Origin: Neobacillus sp. Marseille-Q6967
GTDB taxonomy: Bacteria; Bacillota; Bacilli; Bacillales; Cytobacillaceae
DNA length: 64,000 bases
NCBI RefSeq assembly: GCF_946151075.1
Contig: NZ_CAMGZB010000001.1
Span: 790,001-854,000 of the forward strand
Direction: 5' to 3'
Shown: positions 55,482 to 63,998 of the stretch, piece by piece
Position numbering within the stretch: position 1 is the stretch's first letter
How the letters are laid out: each line of letters starts with the position of its first letter
Notes under the pieces: model-generated
What the model saw: the letters and a program-made list of their open reading frames with translations, nothing else
Databases searched by the model: none
What the model was told of the DNA's origin: nothing
Program-made: the position numbers and the translations under genes

Positions 55482-55553
55482 TGACCCCTACGGGATTCGA
55501 ACCCGTGTTACCGCCGTGAAAGGGCGGTGTCTTAACCGCTTGACCAAGGGGCC
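55482..55553 (-). tRNA. tRNA-Glu (TTC)
   Basis: Starts GGCCCCTTGGTCAAGCGG, anticodon loop CTTTCAC, T-loop TTCGAAT; the 3' end is not followed by CCA in the DNA (TCA instead). Confidence 0.96.
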
Positions 55554-55562
55554 ATAAACGTA

Positions 55563-55653
55563 TGGCAGAGAAGAAGGGATTCGAACCCTCGCGCCGGTTA
55601 CCCGACCTACTCCCTTAGCAGGGGAGCCCCTTGAGCCACTTGGGTACTTCTCT
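55563..55653 (-). tRNA. tRNA-Ser (GCT)
   Basis: Starts AGAGAAGTACCCAAGTGG; class II with a long variable arm (GTCGGGTAACCGGC region); anticodon loop CTGCTAA; CCA encoded. Confidence 0.96.
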
Positions 55654-55656
55654 GTA

Positions 55657-55731
55657 TGGCTCCGCAGGTAGGACTCGAACCTACGACCGATCGGTTAACA
55701 GCCGATAGCTCTACCACTGAGCTACTGCGGA
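55657..55731 (-). tRNA. tRNA-Asn (GTT)
   Basis: Starts TCCGCAGTAGCTCAGTGG, anticodon loop CTGTTAA, T-loop TTCGAGT, CCA encoded. First gene of the long tRNA-rRNA transcript. Confidence 0.97.
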
Positions 55732-55788
55732 ATAATTTTTATTTAGCTGTATTTGTCGAAGTAAGTCATTAACTTATCGACTCTTTAC

Positions 55789-55817
55789 ATTATAATGACG
55801 TTGCACCTTAAAGTCAA
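55789..55817 (-). promoter_or_regulatory. Strong sigma-A promoter of the tRNA-rRNA operon
   Basis: Minus strand TTGACT (55812-55817) and TATAAT (55789-55794) with a 17-base spacer and an AT-rich upstream tract, about 50 bases before tRNA-Asn. No terminator or comparable promoter is visible before 16S, so one transcript of about 6.6 kb is likely. Confidence 0.9.
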
Positions 55818-55855
55818 TAACGATTTAAAAGAAATTTTACTTACAAAATTTCACT

Positions 55856-56329
55856 TTACTCTAAGATTAATTCTTTTACCTTTGACAGCCTTCCGCGGCA
55901 CTTTCCGCACACATAACGACTTGTATTAATACTGCGTTTCCTTTTATATTGAAGACGACATTTTGAACATTCATAGATCATCATTTTTTTATTGTAACGC
56001 TTTTGCGGTTTTTCAATTAATGAGTTGCAAAATCTTGGTGCCCCAACCTTTTTTAAGAGCAGTTTAAAGTCAGAATTGCGATGCTGATACCCTCTTCCTT
56101 CAAGATGAAGGTGATAATGACAGAGTTCATGTTTAATAATGCCGATTATTTCTTCCATTCCTAATTGGTCTAAGTATTTTTTGTTGATTTCAATGTTATG
56201 TGTTCCAAGCAGGTATCTTCCGCCCGTTGAGCGTAGCCTGGGATTAAAGGTGGCTTTGTGCCTAAAAATCTTTCCGAAAGATTCAATTGAGATTGTCTCT
56301 ACTAATTTCTGTAGTTCTTTATCCTCCAT
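55856..56329 (-). CDS. ydcK: SprT-like zinc metalloprotease-fold protein
   Basis: A 157-residue SprT-family protein. The metal motif HELCH is at residues 67-71 within [20 protein letters not shown]-terminal zinc ribbon follows: two Cys pairs, YECSKC and YVCGKC. Relatives include the SPRTN/Wss1 proteases that cleave DNA-protein crosslinks, but bacterial SprT function is not well defined. ATG after GGGGGAG. Located beside cmpA and tex as in B. subtilis, with a zero-gene gap to the tRNA operon promoter. Confidence 0.9.
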   Translation of the reverse strand: MEDKELQKLVETISIESFGKIFRHKATFNPRLRSTGGRYLLGTHNIEINKKYLDQLGMEEIIGIIKHELCHYHLHLEGRGYQHRNSDFKLLLKKVGAPRFCNSLIEKPQKRYNKKMMIYECSKCRLQYKRKRSINTSRYVCGKCRGRLSKVKELILE

Positions 56330-56424
56330 TTTTACTTCTCCCCCATTTCCAGCGAACGTGACAACCTATTATAGCATATATTGTATATACCTTTAATGAT
56401 CTACTTTTCGGGAGGTTTGTCTCT

Positions 56425-56538
56425 ATGCCGACTTGGTTCCAAAACCAAATGAAAAGAGCTTTCTATGAGAAGGATCGCTATCAAATTAAGATGTTAAACC
56501 AATGCTGGTTTTTTTACAGAAAAAAACACTGCTCTTAA
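56425..56538 (+). CDS. cmpA: Cortex morphogenetic protein CmpA
   Basis: A 37-residue sporulation peptide, MPTWFQNQMKRAFYEKDRYQ continuing to a terminal YRKKHCS. It is nearly collinear with B. subtilis CmpA, which helps control spore cortex assembly by routing SpoIVA-defective cells to degradation through ClpXP. The ribosome binding site GGGAGG lies nine bases upstream; the stop codon sits in the first arm of the terminator. Divergent from ydcK, the same location as in B. subtilis. It shows that the organism belongs to a spore-forming lineage. Confidence 0.92.
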   Translation: MPTWFQNQMKRAFYEKDRYQIKMLNQCWFFYRKKHCS

Positions 56539-56556
56539 AAGCAGTGTTTCTTCTTT
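56522..56556 (+). terminator. Terminator of cmpA
   Basis: AAACACTGCT / AGCAGTGTTT around CTTAAA, followed by CTTCTTTAG; the cmpA stop codon lies in the loop. Confidence 0.88.
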
Positions 56557-56630
56557 AGTTTGTATAATTAGCCTCGAAAGGTTAATTTTAACCAAAGGAT
56601 GATTGTTTTTGATTTTCGGGCTCTTGATTG

Positions 56631-56942
56631 TTACCGAAAATATAATCATCTCTTGCTTTCGGGCACTATTCGCTTCTAATTCTTACCGAAAGTACAATCG
56701 TCTCTTAGTTTCGGACACTATTCGCCCCAGATTCTTACCGAAAATACAATCGTCTCTTAATTTCGGGCACTATTCGCTTCTAATTCTTACCGAAAGTACA
56801 ATCGTCTCTTAGTTTCGGGCACTATTCGCTTCTGATTCTTACCGAAAATACAATCGTCTCTTAGTTTCGGGCACTATTCGCTCCTGGTTTTTACAGAGAG
56901 TACGATCATCTCTGATTTCGTGCTTAATCAACAACTAATTCC
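56631..56942. repeat. Tandem array of six 52-bp units (second type)
   Basis: Units start at 56631, 56683, 56735, 56787, 56839 and 56891, each exactly 52 bases, consensus TTACCGAAAATACAATCGTC, TCTTAGTTTCGGGCACTATT, CGCTTCTAATTC. Every unit contains CCGAAA and TTTCGG as an inverted repeat. The last unit is degenerate, and a partial one precedes 56631. Sequence is unrelated to the array at 42187-42706 but the period is the same. Lies between cmpA and tex. Confidence 0.93.
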
Positions 56943-56954
56943 CATACACGAACT

Positions 56955-59135
56955 TTATTTCGATGGAGGCAGCATGGTTAAGGCTACTCTCCCTTTGTTC
57001 ATATCGACTGAATCGACCCAAACGGTTACGACATCTCCAACGGATACTATATCTAAGGGATGTTTGACGAAACGGTTGCTTAATTTTGATATATGAACCA
57101 AGCCGTCCTGTTTTACACCAATATCAACGAAAGCTCCAAAGTCAACAACATTCCGGACGGTTCCCTGTAATTCCATGCCAGCCTTTAAGTCTTCCAGCTT
57201 GAGTACATCCTTTTTCAAAAGCGGGCGCGGCAGGTCGTCTCGCGGATCTCGTTCCGGTTTCACTAACGCATCGATAATATCTTTTAAAGTTAATTCACCA
57301 ATAGACAATTCTTCAGAAACAGTTTTTAAATCCAAACAATTCAATGCGTCTTTTAGTTCCGTTGAACCTAAGTCATCTGTTGAAGATCCCAGGTTTGCTA
57401 ATAGCTTTTTTACTTCATCATAATTCTCCGGGTGAATACCAGTACGGTCTAATGGTTGTTTTCCATCTAATACACGAAGGAATCCAATAGCCTGTTCATA
57501 TGTTTTAGCTCCCAAGCGGGGAACTTTTTTCAATTGAACCCTGCTGGTAAACTTCCCTTCTTCCTCTCTCTTCTTCACAATATTGTTTGCCGCTGTCTTT
57601 GTTAACCCAGCTACATATTGCAACAGGGAGGCTGAAGCTGTATTCACATTTACCCCAACTTGGTTAACCGCTGTTTCTACGACAAAGTGAAGTGATTCTG
57701 ATAATCGTTTTTGAGATACATCATGCTGGTATTGACCAACTCCAACTGATTTCGGGTCAATCTTCACCAATTCAGCCAGCGGATCCTGCAAGCGTCTTGC
57801 AATCGATACGGCACTTCTCTCTTCAACCTGGAAGTCTGGGAATTCCTCTCTTGCAATGTCAGACGCAGAGTAAACACTTGCACCAGCTTCATTCACGATT
57901 AGATAAAAAATCTCTTCGTCCATTTCTTTTAAAATATCAGCAACAAATTGCTCCGTTTCCCTAGAAGCTGTTCCATTTCCGATTGCTGCCATTTCAACTT
58001 TATAGTCACGTAGAATCTTGATAAATTTTTCTTTCGCTTCTTTTGTTTTTGATACGGGTGGATGAGGGTAAATGACATCAATTTTTAATACCTTACCTGT
58101 TTCATCCACGACAGCTAACTTACAGCCCGTCCGATAAGCCGGATCCACTCCGATAACTACCTTTCCTTTTAAAGGCGGCTGCAAAAGCAGGTTTCGCAGG
58201 TTTTCTGAAAAAATATGGATGGCCTGTTCTTCTGCTTTTTCTGTCAGTTCACTCCTGATTTCTCTTTCAATAGAAGGCTGAATAAGTCTTTTATAGCTGT
58301 CTTCAATAGCTTCCAACACATACGCTGCTGAAGGTGAATGCTGATTAGCAACCCATTTCCTTGAAAGATAAGTATGGATGCGGTCCACGTTTATCTTAAT
58401 AGAAACTTTCACGATGTCTTCTTTTTCACCACGATTTAGTGCAAGGATACGATGTGGAACGATTTTGTTAACCGGTTCTTCGTATTCATAATACATTTCA
58501 TAAACCTTTTTCTCATCTTTATCGGCATTCTTTACGGCCGATTCCACCATACCGGATTTAAACGTCTCGTTGCGAATCCATTTACGGCCTTCCGCATCAT
58601 CAGAGACGACCTCCGCTATGATATCCTTTGCACCGGCAATCGCCTCTTCCACCGTAAGAACTTCCTTCTCTTCGGATACAAATTCTTTTGCCTTTTCTTC
58701 TACTGGTTCTTTTGTAAAGGTTAATAACCACTCAGCCAACGGTTCTAACCCTTTTTCCTTAGCAACAGTTGCCTTTGTTCGCCGCTTCTGTTTATATGGC
58801 CGGTATAAATCTTCAACCTCTTGCAGCTTTTCTGCTTTCGTGATTTGGGCTGTCAACTCATCGGTTAGTTTTCCTTGTTCGGCAATAATCCTGATTACTT
58901 CTTCTTTTCTTTGCTCTAGGTTTTGTATGTATTGCCAGCGTTCCTGGATATTACGAATTTGTACTTCATCCAAAGCACCTGTCATTTCTTTTCGGTAACG
59001 TGCAATAAACGGAACGGTATTTCCCTCATTTAAAAGAGAGATAACGCTTTTTACTTGCTTATGTGAAATCGCCTGTTCAGACGCAATTTTTCCAAACAGT
59101 TGTTCATCTTTAACTAATGTATCGTTCACATCCAT
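56955..59135 (-). CDS. tex: Tex-family RNA-binding transcription accessory protein
   Basis: A 726-residue nucleic-acid-binding protein; homologues affect transcription, RNA decay and stress tolerance. Order: N-terminal helical HTH regions, a YqgF/RuvC-like domain (VVIGVDPAYRTGCKLAVVDE near residue 327), helix-hairpin-helix repeats (ASLLQYVAGLTKTAANNIV near 505), and a C-terminal S1 domain (GMELQGTVRNVVDFGAFVDIGV near 650). AAAGGAGG ends only two bases before the ATG, so the GTG at codon 3 (eight bases away) may be the true start. In B. subtilis the rsb-sigB genes lie between this gene and ndoA. Confidence 0.93.
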   Translation of the reverse strand: MDVNDTLVKDEQLFGKIASEQAISHKQVKSVISLLNEGNTVPFIARYRKEMTGALDEVQIRNIQERWQYIQNLEQRKEEVIRIIAEQGKLTDELTAQITKAEKLQEVEDLYRPYKQKRRTKATVAKEKGLEPLAEWLLTFTKEPVEEKAKEFVSEEKEVLTVEEAIAGAKDIIAEVVSDDAEGRKWIRNETFKSGMVESAVKNADKDEKKVYEMYYEYEEPVNKIVPHRILALNRGEKEDIVKVSIKINVDRIHTYLSRKWVANQHSPSAAYVLEAIEDSYKRLIQPSIEREIRSELTEKAEEQAIHIFSENLRNLLLQPPLKGKVVIGVDPAYRTGCKLAVVDETGKVLKIDVIYPHPPVSKTKEAKEKFIKILRDYKVEMAAIGNGTASRETEQFVADILKEMDEEIFYLIVNEAGASVYSASDIAREEFPDFQVEERSAVSIARRLQDPLAELVKIDPKSVGVGQYQHDVSQKRLSESLHFVVETAVNQVGVNVNTASASLLQYVAGLTKTAANNIVKKREEEGKFTSRVQLKKVPRLGAKTYEQAIGFLRVLDGKQPLDRTGIHPENYDEVKKLLANLGSSTDDLGSTELKDALNCLDLKTVSEELSIGELTLKDIIDALVKPERDPRDDLPRPLLKKDVLKLEDLKAGMELQGTVRNVVDFGAFVDIGVKQDGLVHISKLSNRFVKHPLDIVSVGDVVTVWVDSVDMNKGRVALTMLPPSK

Positions 59136-59221
59136 GGCCTCCTTTTACTACCACTCTTATTGTATCAAAACGAGCCAGCCGTTACTAAACTCTTTTAGCG
59201 GCCATTTTTCTACCAATAAAA

Positions 59222-59250
59222 AAAATAGCAAGCTTGGGCAGCTTGCTAAA
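59222..59250 (-). terminator. Second terminator after ndoA
   Basis: TTAGCAAGCT / AGCTTGCTA around GCCCA followed by TTTTTTTTA on the minus strand. Confidence 0.85.
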
Positions 59251-59285
59251 ATGCAGAACGTTCTGAGAGGTGCGAACATATGTAT

Positions 59286-59314
59286 AAAAAAACGCCCTTT
59301 CAAGAAAGAGCGTG
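59286..59314 (-). terminator. Terminator of ndoAI-ndoA
   Basis: ACGCTCTTTC / GAAAGGGCGT followed by TTTTTTTA on the minus strand, nine bases after the ndoA stop. Confidence 0.9.
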
Positions 59315-59322
59315 CATAAATG

Positions 59323-59673
59323 CTAAAATTCGATGAGACCTATACTTACTCGTAAGGCTTCATCCACTTTTTCCATCATTTCGTCATCGAGATGGGTAAT
59401 TTTATCGGTTAACCGCTGCTTATCAATTGTACGAATCTGTTCTAAAAGTATGACTGAGTCTCGTTCAAAACCGTAACGCTTCGCATCAATCTCTACATGC
59501 GTAGGAAGCTTCGCTTTTTGAATTTGAGCTGTAATCGCTGCAACAATAACGGTGGGACTAAACCGATTCCCGATGTCGTTTTGGATGACAAGTACAGGAC
59601 GCACGCCTCCTTGTTCAGAACCAACAACTGGGGATAGGTCCGCGAAATAAACGTCACCACGCTTGACAATCAA
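59323..59673 (-). CDS. ndoA: mRNA interferase toxin NdoA (EndoA, MazF family)
   Basis: Sequence-specific endoribonuclease; the B. subtilis enzyme cuts at UACAU. 116 residues, the exact family length, with [28 protein letters not shown] and the conserved RTIDKQRL. The start is TTG (59671-59673) after GGAGG, the ribosome binding site overlapping the end of the antitoxin gene, so translation is coupled and toxin output kept low. Followed by two terminators and then tex; no rsb or sigB genes follow. Confidence 0.96.
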   Translation of the reverse strand: MIVKRGDVYFADLSPVVGSEQGGVRPVLVIQNDIGNRFSPTVIVAAITAQIQKAKLPTHVEIDAKRYGFERDSVILLEQIRTIDKQRLTDKITHLDDEMMEKVDEALRVSIGLIEF

Positions 59674-59677
59674 AGGA

Positions 59678-59959
59678 TTATCCTCCGCTTACAAGACGTT
59701 CAACTGTGTGTTCTGCCTCAAATTCTGCTTGAAATGCTTCTGATGCAATGGTTAAATTGATCATTGCCATTTCCATGTATCCACGTCTCATGGATTCGCG
59801 AATTTGTCTCTTTTTACGTTCGCGCAAATACATTTTGGTCGCTTGATAAATAAACTCACTGCGATTAACGTTTTCTAATTTTACAAAACCATCTAACTCG
59901 GTTAAAAGATGTTGCGGTAATTTAACTAAGATTTCCGTAGTTGCGCCAGTTTCAGACAC
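59678..59959 (-). CDS. ndoAI: Antitoxin NdoAI (ribbon-helix-helix)
   Basis: Binds and inhibits NdoA and represses the pair. The first 45 residues form a ribbon-helix-helix ([20 protein letters not shown]), and the C-terminal toxin-binding part is [20 protein letters not shown]...ERLVSGG. GTG at 59959 lies nine bases after GGAGG and gives 93 residues, the B. subtilis length; the ATG two codons earlier is only three bases from that site and is less likely. Confidence 0.92.
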   Translation of the reverse strand: MSETGATTEILVKLPQHLLTELDGFVKLENVNRSEFIYQATKMYLRERKKRQIRESMRRGYMEMAMINLTIASEAFQAEFEAEHTVERLVSGG

Positions 59960-60146
59960 AAACATACACCTCCACCATCACTACACACCATTTTTTCTAT
60001 CTACCATATACAATAATACCACTTATTGCCCACAATGCATAGACTAAATATAATTCTTCTGTATTATAAGCCAAATCAGGAAGGTTTTATGCACTAAAAA
60101 CCCAGCGATATTATAAATATGTTTTCCTATTTTTATTTAAACCCAT

Positions 60147-61310
60147 TTAATTAGGTAAAAGATAGTTTTTTAATTCGACAATTTTGCCGCTTTTTTTATA
60201 AATTCTAGGTACACGGGTAGATATGATACATGGTATTTCGTAATTAATCGTTTCTAATTTTCGGGCAATTTCATTGATTGAGATAAAATCATCCTGCTGT
60301 TTTCCGATTAAAGTTACGGTAGTACCAACCGGTACTTCCGCCGGAAGCCTGACCATACATTGGTCCATACAAATCCTGCCGATAATGGGCACACGCTTAC
60401 CGTCAACTAGTACTTCTTGACCTTGCAGGCGGCGAAGCCATCCGTCTGCATAACCAATTGGAATGGTACCAATCCATTCCTCGGTCTTGGATTCATAAGT
60501 AGCCCCATAGCTTACTTTATCACCTTTGTTCATCTTTTTTACGTGGACAAGGCTAGACCGCAGCGAAAAAGCTTCATTGAGCGGGAAAGGAATTTCCGCT
60601 TCCATCTCCAGTGAAGGAGTTAAACCATACATAGCAATTCCAAGCCTGACGGCGTTAAAATAAACCTCTGGAAACCTTAGGGCTGCCGCACTGTTGCTGC
60701 AATGTACGTATCTCGGCCGTTCCTTTAGACAGCTTAGCAGCTGCCGGAAGTTTTCGATTTGTTGTTGAAGATAAGTTAGGTCGAGTTCATCTGCCGTTGC
60801 AAAATGAGTGAAAATACCTTCTAATACCAATCGTGAATCCCCAGAGATCAACCGCTCAATCGCCGTCAATTCCTCCTCTTTCCGAACGCCAATCCGGCCC
60901 ATTCCTGTATCCAGCTTAATATGAATGGATAATTTCTGATCCTGTTTTAAGTGAGGTTGGGCCATCTTTAGCCATTCTTTTTGAAAGACGGTAACAGTAA
61001 TATCGTTTTTTACAGCCATTTGAACATCTTCAGGACGGCTGGCACCTAAAACAAGGATAGGAGCATGGATTCCCTTATTCCTTAAGGCGATGGCTTCGTC
61101 CAAAAAAGCAACAGCTAAATAAGTTGCACCTGCCTGAAGAGCCGTTTCTGCCACTTGTAGATCTCCATGGCCATAAGCATTGGCTTTTACAACTGCCATG
61201 ATTTCCACATCAGGTGGTAAAAGGTTTTTAACCGAGGTAACATTTTCGGAGATACAATCCAAGTCCACTTCCGCCCAGGTATCTCGATAGAAAAAGCCCT
61301 GCTCTGTCAT
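60147..61310 (-). CDS. alr: Alanine racemase
   Basis: PLP enzyme making D-alanine for peptidoglycan. 387 residues: [14 protein letters not shown], the PLP-lysine motif [12 protein letters not shown] near residue 42, the second-barrel tyrosine in [10 protein letters not shown], and RICMDQCMV. The N-terminal TIM barrel and C-terminal beta domain are complete. Upstream of ndoAI on the same strand, as in B. subtilis (acpS-ydcC-alr-ndoAI-ndoA). ATG after AGGAAGTGG. Confidence 0.96.
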   Translation of the reverse strand: MTEQGFFYRDTWAEVDLDCISENVTSVKNLLPPDVEIMAVVKANAYGHGDLQVAETALQAGATYLAVAFLDEAIALRNKGIHAPILVLGASRPEDVQMAVKNDITVTVFQKEWLKMAQPHLKQDQKLSIHIKLDTGMGRIGVRKEEELTAIERLISGDSRLVLEGIFTHFATADELDLTYLQQQIENFRQLLSCLKERPRYVHCSNSAAALRFPEVYFNAVRLGIAMYGLTPSLEMEAEIPFPLNEAFSLRSSLVHVKKMNKGDKVSYGATYESKTEEWIGTIPIGYADGWLRRLQGQEVLVDGKRVPIIGRICMDQCMVRLPAEVPVGTTVTLIGKQQDDFISINEIARKLETINYEIPCIISTRVPRIYKKSGKIVELKNYLLPN

Positions 61311-61398
61311 TATTCCACTTCCTGTTAACTTAAGTCATATATCATAAGTTTATTTTTCACCTCTTGATTATCGAACTATTTTTGCTAAAAATCAACAG

Positions 61399-61517
61399 AA
61401 AAGCGGAAGTGCCTGTTCAGGGGCGACAGGCATAAGATGAGCCGGCTGGAAGGTTGCTCTTTAACCTTCTGGTCGGATTGGCTTATGACCCCGAGCCCCT
61501 AGGCGCTGGAGCTAGAC
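61399..61517. repeat. Structured intergenic repeat (Bacillaceae-type)
   Basis: A 119-base GC-rich island between alr and ydcC with nested inverted pieces: AAGCGGAAGTGCC against GGCGCTGGAGCTAG, CATAAG against CTTATGACC, and GGAAGGTT against AACCTTCT. From memory, AAAAGCGGAAG...GCGCTGGAGCTAGACAA is a widely dispersed intergenic sequence in several Bacillus-related genomes; this needs a search to confirm. Confidence 0.7.
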
Positions 61518-61519
61518 AA

Positions 61520-61550
61520 ATAAAAACAAGCCCTTATTTAAGGGCCTGTT
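61520..61550 (-). terminator. Terminator of ydcC
   Basis: AACAGGCCCTT / AAGGGCTTGTT followed by TTTATTTG on the minus strand, nine bases after the stop. Confidence 0.88.
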
Positions 61551-61558
61551 AACGAAAT

Positions 61559-62572
61559 TTATTTTTCTACATCGCCTTGAACAGAGCGGGCAATTTCTAC
61601 TAATTCCTCTTGGTTCAAGTCTTTTGAGGCGATCATGTAGTTGACTCCATCTTGTGTCCATGTAATGGAACCGTCCGAAACAGCACCAATTGTAAAGCCT
61701 AAATCCACTAAGTCGCCATCAACATAAGTTGGGGATGAAGATGCCTCTTTCACCGTTACTTTTTCCTGTACAAGCGTAAACGATTTTTCACCATCATAGG
61801 TTAAGACAACACGTTTACCATCTTCAATGGCCACTTCTTTTTCTTCAATTAATTTTGTTCCTGCTATCTCGGCAGTTGGATATTTCACCGTAAAGGCGTT
61901 ATCCTTTCCATCAGCCATTACAGGCATATTCAGCTCGGCACGCGTCATGTTCTTTTCCATATCAAAGTCACTCTTATCAAACGTTGCGTCAAATTTCACT
62001 TTGGAGAACTCAACCGTTACAAGAGCATTGCGGTCTGGGTCCATGACTTTGACAACTGCTGGTGAAAGATCACTTTTGTTTAATTTTATTTCTTGCGTTG
62101 GCAGCATACTGTTGTTTTGATAACGTGTCTTTGTTTCAAATACATAATGGTCCTTCGTTGCCGTAAATTTAGCTTCCTTATCTTCGAGAATGTCTTTAAT
62201 CAACGATTCATACAAATATGCCTGACTGCTGTTGGTCGGCCATTCACTTTGGAATTTAAAGCTCTTTTTAAGAGCAGGAGTTAAAACAAAAACCCCTTCT
62301 TCGTTCCGCAAAATCATTTGACTTTGGTCTTTTTCGGCATTTTTTAGATTTACCCTGTAGAAAGTTGGATCCTTATGCCAAATCTCTACATTATAAACTT
62401 GGGAATCTGTCCCCATTTTTAATGTCATTTTTGCATCTACTTTATACCCCGATAAATCATCTAGTTTTCCATTTAACTCTTCGACCACATCTTCTTTTGA
62501 CTTAGAGCCGCACGCAGCCAGCACAAAGATGACCATTAACCCCGTTAGCAGCAGCAACAACTTTTTCCTCAT
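61559..62572 (-). CDS. ydcC: Outer-surface lipoprotein YdcC (LolA/LolB-like fold)
   Basis: A sporulation-associated lipoprotein family in bacilli; B. subtilis ydcC is expressed in the mother cell. The ATG at 62572 begins MRKKLLLLLTGLMVIFVLAA with lipobox LAAC (Cys about 21), giving 337 residues; a longer frame from 62680 would bury the signal peptide and is rejected. The rest (DDLSGYKVDAKMTLKMG...) looks like a LolA/LolB-like beta sheet that could bind lipid, followed by a DUF4367-like domain. Function uncertain. Lies between acpS and alr. Confidence 0.85.
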   Translation of the reverse strand: MRKKLLLLLTGLMVIFVLAACGSKSKEDVVEELNGKLDDLSGYKVDAKMTLKMGTDSQVYNVEIWHKDPTFYRVNLKNAEKDQSQMILRNEEGVFVLTPALKKSFKFQSEWPTNSSQAYLYESLIKDILEDKEAKFTATKDHYVFETKTRYQNNSMLPTQEIKLNKSDLSPAVVKVMDPDRNALVTVEFSKVKFDATFDKSDFDMEKNMTRAELNMPVMADGKDNAFTVKYPTAEIAGTKLIEEKEVAIEDGKRVVLTYDGEKSFTLVQEKVTVKEASSSPTYVDGDLVDLGFTIGAVSDGSITWTQDGVNYMIASKDLNQEELVEIARSVQGDVEK

Positions 62573-62769
62573 TCCTTCAACCCCTTCTTGTCTCATTTTC
62601 ATAAGAATATAAAGAAGAGAAAGGCAGGGATCAGGCAGTGGATAAAAAACAAAAGAAAATTTTGCTTCCTTTATGACCAAGCTGACCTTGTCTCTCCTAT
62701 TTCCCTATGAATATATGAGACAACCATTGGGTTTATGATAAAAAAGCGTGACAAGCTGGTTAGGATTTT

Positions 62770-63120
62770 TTATTCTTGTTCAATTATAACCTGGGCGACG
62801 GCATATTCTTTACTGTGAGAGATTGATAAATGCCCTTTCGTTACAGGCTTTATGATTACCGGCTTTCCGGCTGTATCATTCCCTATTTCAATGTCTTGAA
62901 AAGATAAATGCTCTCCAATCCCCGTTCCCTGGGCCTTTGAAAAAGCCTCCTTTGCCGCAAAACGTCCTGCCAAATATTCAATCCTTCTTCGTGCTGTTAA
63001 TTGGTCAAACCTTTGTTTTTCCTTAACGGTTAAAATACGGTCTGCAAACTTAGACTGTCTGTTGACTAACATCTCTATTCTAGATAACTCAACGATGTCA
63101 ATTCCTATCCCTTTAATCAT
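62770..63120 (-). CDS. acpS: Holo-[acyl-carrier-protein] synthase
   Basis: Transfers 4'-phosphopantetheine from CoA to acyl carrier protein. 116 residues with the two family motifs [13 protein letters not shown] (metal aspartate near residue 8) and [18 protein letters not shown] (metal glutamate near 58), ending [16 protein letters not shown]. It is divergent from the rhomboid gene. ATG after AAGGGATC. B. subtilis length is nearly the same. Confidence 0.96.
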   Translation of the reverse strand: MIKGIGIDIVELSRIEMLVNRQSKFADRILTVKEKQRFDQLTARRRIEYLAGRFAAKEAFSKAQGTGIGEHLSFQDIEIGNDTAGKPVIIKPVTKGHLSISHSKEYAVAQVIIEQE

Positions 63121-63218
63121 CTTCTAGATCCCTTCTATTTATATTAAAAATTGCATATTAGTGTACAAGTTGGAGATTCCGTCTATGATGGAAGTATGTA
63201 TATTTCAGGAGGTTTTTT

Positions 63219-63800
63219 ATGTTTACGAGGACAGAGAGTTTTCGCGAGTTTATCCGCTTATATCCTATTGTCTCTATTATTATAGCCATTCATTTTATCT
63301 TATACCTCTTAACCGCTGTACCCATATTCCCTAACTACTGGTTTAAGGCTACGTTCTCTGGGGTCAATCTCTATATTACCGAGGGGGAGTATTGGCGGCT
63401 TTTTACACCCATTTTTATGCACGGCGGATTTACCCATGCTGTATTTAATAGTTTTTCCCTTGTCCTGTTTGGCCCTGCTCTCGAAAGACTTCTCGGCAAG
63501 GGTAAATTTTTATTTGTTTATCTTACTGCCGGCATCATTGCCAACGTGGCAACCTTACTCCTTGAACCACTAACCTATGTTCATGTCGGTTCAAGTGGTG
63601 CAATATTTGGGTTATTTGGGTATTACATCAGCATCATTTTTTTTCGAAAAAACCTGCTATCACAGCAAAACTCTCAAACCATACTCATTATTAGTGCATT
63701 AAGTGTTGTTATGACCTTTATTCAGCCTAATATTAATATTACTGCTCACATATTCGGCCTATTAGGAGGTTTTTTAATAGGAGCTATTCGTTACAGATAA
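63219..63800 (+). CDS. ydcA: Rhomboid family intramembrane serine protease
   Basis: A 193-residue six-span membrane protein. The catalytic dyad is Ser126 in HVGSSGAIFG and His177 in NITAHIFGLLGG; the L1-loop and FMHGGFTHAVFNSFSL motif (near residue 67-80) with the conserved His and Asn is intact. It lacks the TPR or zinc-finger extensions of larger rhomboids such as GluP. ATG follows AGGAGG. Same place as B. subtilis ydcA, beside acpS. Substrate unknown. Confidence 0.92.
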   Translation: MFTRTESFREFIRLYPIVSIIIAIHFILYLLTAVPIFPNYWFKATFSGVNLYITEGEYWRLFTPIFMHGGFTHAVFNSFSLVLFGPALERLLGKGKFLFVYLTAGIIANVATLLLEPLTYVHVGSSGAIFGLFGYYISIIFFRKNLLSQQNSQTILIISALSVVMTFIQPNINITAHIFGLLGGFLIGAIRYR

Positions 63801-63807
63801 ATTTTAT

Positions 63808-63832
63808 GGGATTGAAATCATATTTCAATCCC
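63808..63832 (+). terminator. Terminator between ydcA and the ydbT-like gene
   Basis: GGGATTGAAAT / ATTTCAATCCC, T-rich on the plus strand (TTTGTTTTC). The stop codon of the convergent gene lies in the second arm. Confidence 0.82.
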
Positions 63833-63998
63833 TTTGTTTTCTTGAATACCAGGAAAAAATCTTTTCTACATCATTGCGATCCAAATCTACTACTCGGCCG
63901 CCCGCATCACCAAACCCTGCTTTAACAAAGGTTTCAATCGAAGCCAATTTTTGTTTTCGCTGAAAAAAACTTTCCTTGACCTCGAGGCTTTGAATCCG
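63825..63998 (-). CDS. ydbT: Bacterial PH domain protein YdbT-like, 3' end only
   Basis: The last 57 codons of a gene that continues past the window: RIQSLEVKESFFQRKQKLAS ... VDLDRNDVEKIFSWYSRKQR. This matches the C-terminal bPH2 repeat of YdbT-type membrane proteins (B. subtilis ydbS-ydbT-ydcA order), whose IQSLE and QR-LAS segments are typical. The 5' part is not visible. Confidence 0.72.
   Translation of the reverse strand, partial: RIQSLEVKESFFQRKQKLASIETFVKAGFGDAGGRVVDLDRNDVEKIFSWYSRKQRD

Noticed and set aside
56603..56812. A 69-codon open frame inside the second repeat array
   Set aside because: Same reason: repeat-derived, no ribosome binding site.
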